Assembly (NCBI GenBank): GCA_033980235.1
Contig: CM067067.1
Coordinates: 7,603,547-7,667,546 of the forward strand
Length of the DNA: 64,000 nucleotides
Direction of reading: 5' to 3'
From: Diadema setosum
Lineage: Eukaryota; Echinodermata; Echinoidea; Diadematoida; Diadematidae
Shown: in pieces, positions 11,829-26,001 of the stretch
Layout of the letters: every line of letters begins with the position of its first letter
How positions within the stretch are numbered: position 1 is the first letter of the stretch
Notes under the pieces: model-generated
What the model was told of the DNA's origin: nothing
Databases searched by the model: none
Seen by the model: the letters and a program-made list of their open reading frames with translations, nothing else
Position numbers and translations under genes: made by a program

Positions 11829-13029
11829 CATGGGTGAATAGATAACAGCATGATTGAAAGAGCATCTTCTGAGAGGAGCACAAGATTTTGACTTTTTGAG
11901 ATTTGTGTTTAGGTCAAACTGATTAATTTGATGTGGTCATTAAATAGAAGCCTCTCAGCGAACTGAAGGAGGCATCACAAGATCTAACCCCTAATGAGAA
12001 GCAAGTTGCTTTGAATGGCAATCATTGCAAAGACAGAGCAGATCAAAAGAATATTTGTGTGATATTGGACATGTATTGAAAAAATTTACATATAGTATCT
12101 ATTCATATGATTTTCAAAATGCCATGAGTTGATCTAAAATCAGTTAAAAAAGAATAAAACCTTGGTCATAATGACTGTCACTTCTATTTCCCAAAAGAAC
12201 ACAAAAAGTAACCCCAAAATATAATCCTTTCTTTAAACTTGTGAGTCAATGCTGTCATACCTCTCAAAAGACAAGAAGGACACACATGTCCTGCACAGAC
12301 ATGTGGCCTGAGTCATGGATAAAAATGACCCTAGTATGACAATGAAGTGCAGTGACAGTCTGTGCCTAAAAGTTTATGACAACTAGGTAAGACCAGACAA
12401 ATATCACAATCATGTGACCACTGCAGCTATTCACAGTCACCTGATCAGACACAATGTTTGTTGAGTTTTATGCAGATAATCACACAGTCATAAAACTCTT
12501 TGTCTTGTTTCCTCTAATCATTAGTGATCTGCAGCATGGTTCTGCAGAGCCATTGGCACAAATAACCATATCATGGGGTCACTTCTCCTTTGCACCCACT
12601 AAAATCTTCCTGGCTATAGTGTCTTCACATGCTGGAAGGCAACACCAGAATGAGAAAAGAAACAGCCATGCACTACAAACGTTTTCATCTTGACACACAA
12701 AATTAGCTACAAATTAGCTTTCATTTCCTACTGAATTATGCTATCACTTTAGAAATGATAGATATGAATAAGAATAAAAATATTACCAAATTATAAATCT
12801 TGAGGGAAAATACTGCAAATTATGAAATATGTCAAAAAATCATGAAATGTCAAAAAAAATGTTATTGTTAGTACTATTGAAAAAATAATTGGAACTTTAA
12901 ATGAAATCAAGCCAATTTGAGGGAAATTTATATCCTCCTTCCATTAGGCCAATCTTTCAGACTACTGAAGTGACCGAGAAGGCAGCCATAATTCCCTATA
13001 TAGTAGAAAAAGGGTAAGTGGGCACCCAC

Positions 13030-13155
13030 CTATACACTATGTTGGCTGGTGAGGCGCCGCAGGTTTTGCTAAGCCAGGCACTGAGCTGAGAGAAATGGAG
13101 GAAAGACCTGACGGCTTGCATCAACATGTGAAAGTGACTGTATCCATCCGAGAAC
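13030..13155 (-). CDS. ATOSA: atos homolog exon 4
   Basis: 126 bp, from the acceptor CTCTCCTCCAG to the donor GTGGGT. It encodes the strongest family block in this window, QAVRSFLHFSQLSAWLS, followed by KTCGASPANIVYR. The human protein has AVRSFVFFSQLSAWLS at the same point. The exon ends with two bases of a split codon, so the gene continues to the left. No downstream exon was recognised in positions 1-13029. Confidence 0.93.
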
Positions 13156-16079
13156 CTGGAGGAGAGTCGGTTGGAACAAAGGACCAAAATGAATACTTTA
13201 GATAAATGAGTGAATACACAATCACAGAGACCACCGATCACTTCTAGGGCAGACAATGAACTGCAGAACAAGAGCAAACAAAATCCATTCCTGAACATAT
13301 TTGTGCAGAACACAATGACTAAGCAAAAGATACTCCACAATCTACTTCAAAAAAGGGTAAAAGCAAAATTTTCATCAAAGAAGCCAGGACAGTAAATTTG
13401 GCATTACAAGCCAAGTGATGATGTCATACACCAGAGATCATTAATTTAAAAAAGCTGGCTCTATTGAAAAAAAAAAAATGAATGGCATAACATTCCAGAA
13501 GCATATTAGAATCTGAAAAAAAGTAAGTATGTCTTATGCACCTGTTCTTGTTACAGATTTGTTTTTTAAACATTCTTTGAACGATATGTAAAGTTCAGAA
13601 AGCCTGATGAGGTAGGATACAAACAAAACCATCATTCAATGGCTCAAATGATGTTTTGAAAAGCAAACTGTCTTGAATGATTATTTTTGTCACGTATTCT
13701 TACTGCACAGGCACCTGTCACAAGTTCTCAATACACATGACAGTAATACTTGCTGCATTGACTCTTTATAGTGTCTTTAGCCCAGACCCCCTACGTCAAG
13801 TAATGGATGACCACATAATTGGTGGTATCAGTTCTCCTTACCTCTTTGGTAGGACCTGGATGATCCATTGCTCCAGAACAACATACTCCTGCAGTCCCGG
13901 TACCTGTTCCTTGCCTCCTTCGGCCGACGCCCCAACCTCAATCTGGCTCTGGTTGTCATGGCAACAGTCCGGGTAGAGAAGGACCTCCACGGAGACAGGA
14001 ATATCATTGCGGCACAGGAAATTGATGTAGGCGTTCACAGACTCAATTTGAGAACACTGTAATTAGAGAAAGCCGGTTTGATAACATGAGAGCATGATGC
14101 AAGCAAGATACCAACACGCACACACACCTCAAGCAGGATTCATGATAGTCTTAAGATGAGCTCTACGGTCATTAAGATCACTCATATTGTCATCATCATC
14201 ATAAGGTATGGAGGTGTTAAAAGATTCATTGAGCAAATGACAAACACCTCAGTTGTCAATCATCTTTCCCTCAAGCACTTGCGATCATCCCACGGCAATT
14301 ACACAAAGGGCGTGTCATTACTGCAAACAGCATTTCAGTTGACATGATTAATTGCTTTTGTGGTTATAAACAGATGTAGTATCTTGAATTAGGAAAGCCT
14401 ATTAAGATATACTAACTGACAATTGATCGAAAGAAAGTGATATCAACATTAGCATCACAGGTTATATGTCATGGTGCTATTAGATATTTTGACCAATTCT
14501 AAGCCAGTCTCTAAAAATTCCACTAGGTTTGATCTATCTCATCTTTTGAATTACTCTGCAAGCAGTCAAAACAATTATTATGTTTTGTCAACCGACTCTA
14601 TTTTCCAATCAGTAACAGCTCTGTTACATATTACCTGCTACCCAGGCCAATATCTTCTTTTACCTCAGTGCTCGTTAAACTATCGAAGAATATGTTACAG
14701 TTATGATATCATGATTGCTTTGAACTCCTTGACTCAAACCATTTATATCAATTATAGGTAATACTAAATCCCTCCCAATATTACTTTAATGAATTGGTCT
14801 GTACTAGTCCATGCCTATACCCATATGTTGAAATTTCTTCACCTTACTGAGATGTACACATACCTCACAGAGCAAACAAATGCATAATTTCTTACATATC
14901 ACTGTACATTTATGCATACCACTGGTATTCCTTCACCAGCGTTGATTGAATGTTCTGATATTTTTAGTTTTTTCCATACTATAAATGGGAAAACCTGAAA
15001 CTATTACCCTGTCACATCATTAAGATCACAAGATCTTAATTCTGTTCAGATTATTTGGTACTGTCATTCATGGTCATTGAAGCTGAACTAAGAAACCCAA
15101 TGTTCATGTCAAGTTGACCCACTCTCCACGCAGGTAAAATTCTCTGCGAGACTTGATCCTCAAACTACATTTGTATGTGATGAACATGTGAGTTAAGTAC
15201 GGCAGAAGTCCTATTAGGATATGCCATGACGAGTACAGGAGGTAGACAGATGGACAAACACAGAGAATGCCTAATGCTTCAAACATCCTTCCTGGCAAAG
15301 GCATTTTAAATGTGATTAAAGCGCCCTTATCTACGATGCATTTGTCGTATACAGGAACACATGCGATCATTCAAGCTGGAATGAATCTTGGCTTCATTAT
15401 TTCTGTTGGGAAGCGCAGTAACATCTTGAGAAGTGAAAAAGATACTCCATGCGCTCCACATGAACTTTTCTGCATCTTCACAAAAGCTTTCTCCGAAAAA
15501 TGAACAACTTGGATGGTTTAGCATCCAGGCAAAATCTATGGAGAAAGGCCCAGAGTATGCAAACACAAGTTACCCACCAGAGTAGAGAAAGCATGAGAGG
15601 GAAGATAGAGGAAGAGAGGAAATGAAAAAATTGCATAGAGACTCTATGAAACGAGAGAGAGAGAGAGCTAGCTATATATAATATGTTAAATACTGTAGCC
15701 TTGAGTCCCTAGCTACATTCATTTTGAAGTGCAGTCATGGCAGTGTTGATGGGCTGGCAAAAAACGAGCCACCGATCAATCATTGCAGGGAAGGAACCTT
15801 TCACTCTTTTAGATGGAGAATCCCAGCCTGAAGGAAAGACAGGCTATTAAAGGGCCTTTGTAGAACAAGATGATGGGCAGCTTTGGCTCCACAGGCCATT
15901 CCTGATGAATGGGAGGCACCGTCTGAGAGGATGACAAATCTCAAATAGACATTTTCAATCATCCCTGCATGCAGGTACCAGTACGTGTATCCCACATCTT
16001 TAAGCTCTATACTTGTACTTAAGCCAAAAGGGAGGAAAAAAATGAAGGCAGATACCCATCAGTGACACAGCAAGAGATT

Positions 16080-16141
<62 letters not shown>

Positions 16142-19100
16142 CAGATGTATACAACAAACGATACCATCATCTTTTCACAAGGTACAGAGAGTGGTCCACA
16201 CAGATTTTAGCATGACACAGTGCTTGCTAAAATTTTTGTGCAATATCTTTATGGAAAAATATGCAAGACATTTTTGGCACCATGCCAAAAAAATGACCGC
16301 ATGCCAAATGTACGATAATGTCTCTTCAAATATCTGTTTAGTTTACCAATGAAATCTCCACACGAGCTGCAAAGACGTCTTGCTTATCTATACCGTAAAA
16401 TGAGGAATGTTTTGCACACATTTTAATTTTGCGAATTTCGCAAGAGCCAAGATTCACGAAATTAAAATGCACACGAAGGCTCTTGTCTACACTAAATGCA
16501 TTGAATGCCAAAGCCATTTCGCAAAAATTTCATGCCATGAAAAAGGCCGTCGGCTCCAATTCGCAGAAATTTCACACCGCTAAAATAGCATGTTTTACAG
16601 TAGATGAACACACCAATAACCTGCATCAATGTCAGGAGGAAATAAAAGACAGCACAAGGTCATGGTGATTTGCTGGGGATGATAGTAATAAGGGTTAGAG
16701 AATATTGCCATGTACTATTAATCTTTGACAGACACAACTCAAACCAAATCCTCTTGTCCAGGGAAATCTGTCACCATGGTTGTGATTCACAACAATATTA
16801 CTATCACTGCAACAGTTGACTTTTTGAATAGTCTCTACAGCATATAGTGATACTGATCAAACAGCTTGAAGGAGATTTAACTCTCTCTGAACCAGTTCTG
16901 TACCATTCGCAAAATATATACTGCACTACTGCCACTGGTATTGACTGAGTTAAACAGTGAGCAACAGACATCCTCATCTTTGTGCATTGTCTCCCAGCAT
17001 AGTATCTCCTCTGCTAAAAAAGAGCGAGCAGTCTATGATGTGTATCTTTGATCCAAAAAAAGAAATCTGTCTCAATCCAATGGGGACGACTGTTCTGAAA
17101 TTTCCTGGCAATCAGAGCATAATGCGTTTCATGATTGGGAAGCTGGAGATAATTGCTGCCAGCGACCGAGTGTAATTCACTCATAATCATGTCATATGAC
17201 AACAATTTCTTCTATCTCATTCATTCGAAGCAAGTCAAAATTACCTAGTAATCAAGGCTTCCCCATCTACAGAAATAATTCATGCTTCCCTTGCTGGAGA
17301 ATCATCTTGTCTGTCTCAGTGATTGCCTGCAACATTCAATTTGCAAACAATTTAAAGCCTTACACGACTGTATGTAGAATGTTGGTGAAAAGGTTTTCTA
17401 CTAAAATGAGTGCATCATGACACTGTCAAAGACCAGATAACAGAGATAAAAGTGGTGGTTAACAAAATCATTCTCAAACTACGTACCCAGAACCAGATAC
17501 TGCCAATGTGAATATTTGTTGTCATCCTAGCTTTTGTTAAGCATTTTTTTTCTTTATTATTATTATTATTATTATTATTCACAATAAACTTTAGAGTATG
17601 TGCATTTATGTTTGCATAATAACTTTTAAAGATTGAAAGCATCAGATTACCCAGGGCATCTGATCTGCAACTGCCTCATTCTCATCCATGTACTCAGGTA
17701 TACATGCGAACATGAAAAGATTATATTCTGCAACTGTACAGGAGATATATGTTGCACTTTTATAGGCTGGGAGATGAGATTGTGATATGTAATATACTCT
17801 TTCATCTATTCAATGGGCAAGCACTTTCAAATGTTGCGGATGTATATAGAGCCCACTCTGAATAGGTGTACGTGTATGGCTGTGCATGATGTGACTACCC
17901 CTTTGCACGTACGGCAAATATGGGAGAGAATGAAAAAAGCCCGCTGCATCAGTCAATGTTAAACATCTACCATTACTTATCCATTAAGCATGCAAGCTTG
18001 GCATTTTTTTCTTTTTTTATTTAAAGAAGTTCAATATACAATGTAATCCCCTCTCATTTCCTGATGAAATGTTTTTTACATTCCATTGATATCCTTTGTA
18101 CCGTAAAAAATTGAAATTAAAAACATGATTTTCATCTTACACAGCAGAGTGCTAAAAATTACTCTCGCAAAAATATCCACTTTTTCAGTAATGTGGTTGA
18201 AAACTAGTGGTAACAACATTTATGTAAAGCCTCACAGTGACATTCTCTGTGACATCAAATGTTAATCTACATCTTTTTTATTTCTTTTATCCAGTGTTCA
18301 ATGAAAATTTTATTGTTTGGAAATTGATACAGAGCACTCATGTGAAGTCTACTGAGTAAGAGATTATAATGATCTCATGCAGAGACTAGCACAACAAGAA
18401 AAAAAATCAGAAGAAAAGCCTTGATTCAATACTAACTCTACATCTACATGTGACAGCTGAGTTTATAGAGGTTTAGGAATGCTACATGTAAACATACCGG
18501 TGACAGATAATGGCACGATAATATGAATCGAAGGGGAATAGAGCACCTATATAATGCTGCTGCAGTGAATTGAAGGCAGCCATACATCTCCTCCCATGAG
18601 TCCCAATGAAATTTTCACCATTGAATCTTTCTCATGCCTTCTCATCCTTGATTCAATTACTGATGATGACATCATATCATCTTGGTTTGAAGTGGAACAT
18701 CTGTGAATGTCATTCACACCATGCATTCAAAAGAATCAAGACGTAGCGTCGATATATTACACCATATTTATACATGCCGCAACAATACTATTCATCCTTT
18801 TCAACTGGATAAATGATTCTGAAATTCAAGAGTGGTCCATTCTATGTTTTCTAAAGTTACTAGAAAGGAAATTTGACAGAACTGTCTGATGAAAGTAATA
18901 AGAATAGACAAAAAAGGATGACTCTTTTATTTTATTTTTTTTTTCAAGAGTACACACATTCAATTATGCTTTATTTAGATCAAATTCTGTGAGATGCTTA
19001 ACAATGCTTTATTGTACCATAATACAATTGTCAAAAGAAAGGAAAGAGTGTAAGAAGGACATTTCAGGCTCCAATGCGAATAGGCAGTGTCTTTTATAAT

Positions 19101-22100
19101 GGCTGGCAACGCATTTGGTTTCTATGACAACAGTGTACGTAATGGTCTGGCACAGGCAGTGAACAAGAGGTGACTGGTCTCAAAAATTCACTTTAAAATT
19201 ACACACTAGGTTCACTGCAGCTGTACACCTATAGATGGAGTCAGATTTTAGATAGGGTACATTGAAAGTTTTACTCTTTTTTGACCAAGAATTTTAAAAT
19301 TTGTCTTTCACAACCCAGGTTTATTCACATTAATGATTCAGTATACAGATTTAACTTTATGTGATGTGAAGTTTCAGTATCATCAAAATCTATCCTAATA
19401 TCAAAGTGCAACAAGTAAAAATGCCTTACAGCTTTTGGAAGAGGATATCACAGTCTTTTAATACTATAATGTGAACCTTATCAATTTGTGTGTTTGTTTG
19501 TTTTTTTCATTTTATGCCAACATTCATAGGAGCATATATGACATCCTTGGGCAATATGGCATGCACACATACTTGCTTCAATATGGGTTGGATACACATG
19601 GCCTCATGCTGACCCTAGATGAACTTCATAAGGAAGGAGCTGATCTTCCTGCCCATCCCAATTCAGCAAGATCTACTAATATTTCATCTCTCCTTTTCTT
19701 TCCTTTTAAGATAAAATGTCAGCCAAATGATGCTACCAATAAAAAGACTTGCAATCTCCATTGCAGGATAGTGAACATCACTGAAGCTTTTAACTGCAGA
19801 AAATTATTGGACAACAAATGGCTTTGCAGCATATAACGGAGCATTACAGGTCAATCTTCAGGAGGCATTCTATAATGACATGGCATCAACTCGCAGGATT
19901 GTGGGACGCATGTAACGCATGACTTGCCAATCTGTACAACCAACCCGCTTATATCCACGCGAGCCCCGCTGTTTGACGTGACACCGAATCTATTCCTGGA
20001 CAGCTGGAGGAAACGTACTTGTAATTCTGTCAAGAGTGATAATCCCCACTATGATTCCCCAGGAGCCGAAACCGTGTATACACCCCAACATATGTCAGGC
20101 AATTAGAGTCAGGATAGAAAATGAATTTGATACAATTTCTATGCATAGCTTGCTGACAGCCTACAAAGTCATGACCCTTGCCATTAACTTAATCCAGAAA
20201 GAGTAACTTGAAGCAAACTCTGTCTCTTTAAAACTACATACATGTATATACTGTACAGGAACATGACGTAGATCTCATTACTTGGTAAACTCACACCACA
20301 CTTACAATATACCGTACCTCAGTGTCAAATCGCGTAAACAACGTTTCACAAAAATGTCTGTGAGCTACTCATTCACAGAAATATCTTTATATGAAAATAC
20401 AGTACCTCAAGTGGTCTTGGGGGATTGTATGCAAGTTCAAAGCATTTGCCAATATTGCATTGAGATCTGTAACAGATAAAGTCATCACATATATTGACTA
20501 CCTTGTTCTCGTAGGATACATGTATAAAAGTAAGATCATGACATTTGCTGGAATTGCACCTTTGGGAGCACCATAAAATAGAGCAAACATGTTATTACTA
20601 TTAGTGACATTTCACACATTAAACAAACAAGGTAGCGGTGATGTCCTAGTAACGTCATGAACGTGGCTATTTCAAGGCACTGATTGAACAACTCATACGG
20701 CTGTTTGCTGACTGATATGTATATAAACTTTCCTCATATTTGCCTGGAATTAATTAAACATCTTGCTTTTCCAGCATTTCACTGAAGTAATGATAAGCCA
20801 CCCACTCAGTGAAGTCCCCCCTCCCCCCTCCCCCCTCCCCCCTCCCCCCTCCCCCCTCCCCCCTCCCCCCTCCCCCCCCCCCCTCCCGTAAATGTTACAT
20901 GGTATCTGACATCAGCCTTGTGTGACAGGAGGCCTAGTTCTGTGAATACACATTGAGACACTGTCTGGCTTGGATGTGGAGTCATTGCAGGTAAAAGAGG
21001 GCATTGATGTGTGCAACATGCAGTGTGCATTCCCTTCCCCCACAAATGTGGATCCAGTTGTATGGGGAGGGGAAAGCAGCTCACCTCTCAATTAAACTCT
21101 CACCTCAAGCTACAATGCCCCTATTCCATTTCCATCCCCATTCTTGATTAACTTAGACTATATGCACTTATATTAAAAAAAAAATACAATTGTGTTTTCT
21201 TTATTTGTTACTCATTTTCACATGTACTTTGTTAAATCCCATTTTTTGCAATTATTACAAATATTTTCTGCTTATACGTGTACATTGTACTCAGTATATA
21301 ATTTCTCTGTTTATCAGATGGAAATGAAAATAAATTTGAATCTTGTATCCCTTCGAAATTGATGGTGAAGTAGTAGTAGCTTCCATACCATAAATATATC
21401 CTCTGAAAAGACATTGCATCCCCTCTCTATTTGTTGATAAAATTCCTATATACAAGTAAGTGCAACTGAAGCAGCAAAGGCACGAAGGACAGAATTATGT
21501 AGGGCATGAAGGTTCGGGCCATGTACGCATCTGCAGTTGTACGACCAACACGTCAGAAGGTTTTGTGTGTCCACATTGTTACAGTTACAGTTCATTGTTC
21601 CAAAGGTTGTTATTCTGAAGGTCCTTGATTCCGAAAATAAAATAAGGTTCTTTATTCTGAGGGTTTGTTAATCCCAAAATGTAAATAGGTTAATTATTCA
21701 GTAGGTTTGCTAATCCAAAAATATAAAAGGTTTGTAATTCTGAAGGTTTGAAGTACACATCTTTTGATTACTTTTGAATTAATGGACTTTATTTCATTTT
21801 CAGTATAACAAATCTAATTTCATTTTTGGATCAACTAACCTTTGGGATTAAAAACGTTACCCATTATCACATGGTTCACAGATAATGTGATGTATAGCAA
21901 CTTGTACACAGTTTTGAGAAGGATTAGAATCACTATGCCTGTGAATGCTCCATATACCGGCCCATTTCCCTAAATTTACCATAAACTTTTAATGACTATG
22001 ATTATTAATTACCTTCAGCTGGGACTTTGTTTATGACATCACAATGCAGTCTAACATTGTTTTGTCAATGGCTTTTTGATGACAAAACCCTCTACACTCT

Positions 22101-25100
22101 CCTATCTCATTTCCATGACATTGTATCTCGCTATTATATTTAAAGTCACGTTCTGAGTTCTCAGCTATCACTGATACATTGTGATATTGTATTGAGATGT
22201 GTGAATGCTGCAAGCAAAGCACTTTTTACACAATGAACACAGCAATTGACAACACAACAACCTATGGCTGAAATTCATGTTCTCAACATAGTTGCATATG
22301 CCTGCAAAGAATTGTGAACTCACAAAATTCTAAAGAACTCTTCTTCGGTCTCTTTAATAATACTGCCACTTTCTTGTTAAGTGATCATTATACTTTCAGT
22401 CTCCATGGGCAATGGATTTTTCTTCTCATGTATCTTTTATGCACAGTGTCTTCTTTTACTGATTGCAAAATACGATGTATGAGTAAAACCCTGCAACACT
22501 TTCATTTTTTTTTAAACACAAGTTTGTTTTAGGGAAGCACACGTCCTCTGCCACAAACTCCCCTAATTCAATTGTTTACACATGACAACTGCTATATGTA
22601 CCTAATATTAAGCACAAATAATTGTGCAATGCACTCCAATTTAACTGAATTTTGCTGTCATGATCAGAAGTGAGTATGACCTTTAAATTTGTGCCTAATT
22701 CATCAGTTACTTTCACAAAGCATTACTTTCTGCCATTTAAATTCAAGGAATCATCTTCCAGTGGCACTATTGCATGAAGTTGACCTTTTTTTTGTCCTAT
22801 TAATGTTGCATCAAATGAAAGAGTAACAATTATATTAATGCTTATTTCATTGTACTGGTGGATAGTTTCATTCACGATCCATTTCTATTCACGATGCCTT
22901 TCCTGAACTGTTACAAAATTCCTGGCTAGTCTGTATTATCTCCCTCCCCTCCTCTCCCCCCCCCCCCTCCAAAAAAAAAAAAAAAAAAAAGAAGAGGGAT
23001 GATTTACATAAAAGTTTTCATGTCAGCTTGATAACCTACAATGTATGTCATTTGTTTTAAAGCATTCAGTGTGACCTTTTGATGTTTGTGCTTCCTGCAT
23101 ACAATACTTAGCAGAATCATTGTTTAAACATGCATTCCTTTTGCAAACACTGGTTACAAGCTTTTGGTGCATTGCAGTCTAGGAAGTTCAGAAATGCACG
23201 ATCTGTCTCGAGTTCACATAATTTGCAGAGACAACAGAAGTGGGGTGTCCTTACCGACTCTTTCTCTGGACAGCACTGGTGCTTGGACGTGCCCCTGGCC
23301 GGCGGGCAGTGCTCACCCTCGGTGCGACCCTTGACTGACTGTTCCGGCTTCCTCCCCTCCAAGATGAGCAGGGCGAGCTCCGCACAGAGCTGGGCGGGGA
23401 GCCATTCCCAGTCTGTGCTCTCCTCATCCAGCGGTACCTCGCCCCTCCCGGCCTTGTTCATGAAATCTGCAAAAAAGAAAAAATGAATAAAAAGAGGAAT
23501 AATCAGAGTGATTATTTTATCACACACCTGCAGATACAAGAAAGAGTGACAAGAACGATTAACCGGAAAAATATACAGTGCATCAACTCACAAAGCAGCT
23601 AGCATATGCTCAGGGAATCCCATACAACTGACATCTCCTGTGCTGTTTTTCTTGCTCTACATCATGTAAACCCTTAGCTTCCTCTAACTTTCTCATGACA
23701 TGGAATTCTGGGTAACATTAAACTATTTGGCTTTTAATACATAAGAGAAGCTTGTACTTCTAGTCAGTTCAAAGAGCTCTCTTCTCCATATATCGTGTAA
23801 CATCGCAATCGAGGCAGCTACAATGTATGCTAAAGAGTTTCTATATCTTTAACTGGAAGTTAGGTAAAGAAATGGAAAGTTGACTATACTTTTGTATAGT
23901 ATTTGCTAGAATTGTGATATTCACTGGAACTTCATGTTCATCTGTGTCGAGGAAGAACTTGTATTCAATATTGTGACCTCACGGGAAATAATCCAGGAAT
24001 TCAATATAGCTGACTTGTAAAATCACTGCCTACTTAATAGACAATCAGATGGTAAAGTTTTGGTTGACGAGTTTGGTAGTAAAGAGACAAAAACACATCA
24101 AACTGCGTAATATCAGCCTTGCCGAACAGTCCTGGAAAGAGGAATGATTTGTAATTTAGCATAGCTATCCCTTCTTTATGATATCATATCCTGTAAAAGT
24201 GGTTAGTTTTGCATGAGTAATGTTTTGTGCTCGCTGGGTAAGATGAATTACGCATGATTTCAATTACGCAGAATCAAAACATTTATTCGTGGAACATATG
24301 AAATGTAAAAAAAAATATTTGCATTTTTTATTTTCATGCTGGTTTCTGGTCATACCAAATGCACAAAAAACTTCCACACCACAAAAATTTCCACTTTTAC
24401 AGTACTCACTGTACTAAACACAGTTTGTATCAATGTTTTTGGACATGTTATGAAGAGCATTTGACACGTAGGATGAGCATCAATCTCAACAGCTGTCACA
24501 TCAACTCACTGTAAAGACGAAAACAAGCACTTAGCCTGAATAGTAGACTAAGAGAGACAAAGAAGGAAATTCATCCATTTCCATTTGACCTCACACTGGA
24601 GTTCTATCATTTTATGCTTGAAATGCATCATTCCCACAGCAGGAGAGAGCTGCTTTATCTCACCTTAATTGCAAATTAATGTCGAGAGAGATTTTACCCA
24701 GGCACTTTTATCAGGAAGCTCAGCCCCATAGCAAAGAGCCCAATGGGAAATTCTAGTGGTATTGTTGCTGATTCTTCATTAATGTTAGTCTAGCTTAGAG
24801 ACACAGGTTTTTCACAGTTTAAACAAAAGGTAGCACAAATAAATCACCGACACAAATATAATAGATTGCCTGGGAGTGATCAAAGCCTTGTATGATAGCA
24901 CACTGATTTTGTGCTTAAATGAGCAGGATGAGGTCCATCAAAGTGTTTTGTACTCCACTGAGGCTGCCTCATGTTAATAAGCGCAGAAGTCTGGAGTCGA
25001 GGCTACTTGGGTTATAAAGTGACAGCCTTCGCTCGTGCTTAGAGAAGATGAAGGATCTTGGCTTTTTCATACATTATACCAAAGACTAAAACTTCAGTTT

Positions 25101-25944
25101 ACAGTCATCACGCTACATGAAGTCGGAATATAAGACCCTCTGTCTCACAGTAACAGAAAGACACAGGTATTCTATGATATTATGATGAAAGAAAATTCAA
25201 GAATAGTACTTTCATGTATTTCCCACTGCTTGACTTTACAGGTACCTTGGTATGTGTAGTTTGAGGTAAATTTTGATATTTGATAATCAAATCTGACATC
25301 ATGAGGATACTTTGATGGACAATGTAGAGGCTTGTCAGAAGTGACTACACACTGTACAGTTAAAATCCACCGCAAGCAGTAAGCTGTATTTAGTGATCGC
25401 ATGACCAGGTCCACTATAGCACACACTTTCACCATTGCCACTGTAGTAATATCTACATACATATAAGAATCACATAAATTCTACACAAACTTTAAAACCT
25501 GAAACTTCATTTTGCGTCTATCTGTAGATGACTCCCCCTTCCCCCCCCCCTCAAAAAAAAAAAAATTAAGATCTTGTCACAGATAAGTATGTAACCCTAT
25601 GGAAAATGATGTTATTCATTAAAGAAAAGCAAAATTCGGCAAAATGAACAAAATATAACATGAAGTTTAATGTCAGACTTACGATGTCTTTCTTTGGTTT
25701 AAGTTGAGTGAAGAAGCTTTGTAAACAGAACATGCCTACACTTGTATGTCCTGACTTTGTCTATAATCACTGCTTGTCAAATGATGCATGATTTATAAGC
25801 CTGCAATGAATAGAAATCTGATGAATGAACATACTGTCAACAACACCATATCTCTCTATTACATGTCACTATGAGAAATTACTTTGTGTGATAACTGCAT
25901 TTAACTTTCAATATTTTTCTCTTACAGACATCACTTTCAGCTAC

Positions 25945-26001
<57 letters not shown>

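Larger units (their letters stand above)
1343..13029. other. Gene-poor repeat region left of atos exon 4
   Basis: AT-rich, with no convincing exon on either strand. It is expected to be intron or the remaining part of the atos homolog. It holds the repeats listed separately, homopolymer runs, and a GC-richer stretch at 1875-2080 that I cannot assign. All open frames are short and lack family motifs. Confidence 0.5.
14057..23254. other. ATOSA: atos homolog intron 2
   Basis: 9198 bp between the matched donor at 23254 and acceptor at 14057. It holds a CA repeat, an ATT repeat, TACTGTA-family MITEs, a CCCCCCT minisatellite and a diverged TTATTCCGAA repeat. I saw no nested gene. Confidence 0.75.

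Noticed and set aside
13952..13965. RFX X-box GTTGTCATGGCAAC as a regulatory site
   Set aside because: It lies inside atos exon 3 and encodes conserved-position residues; no evidence beyond the match.
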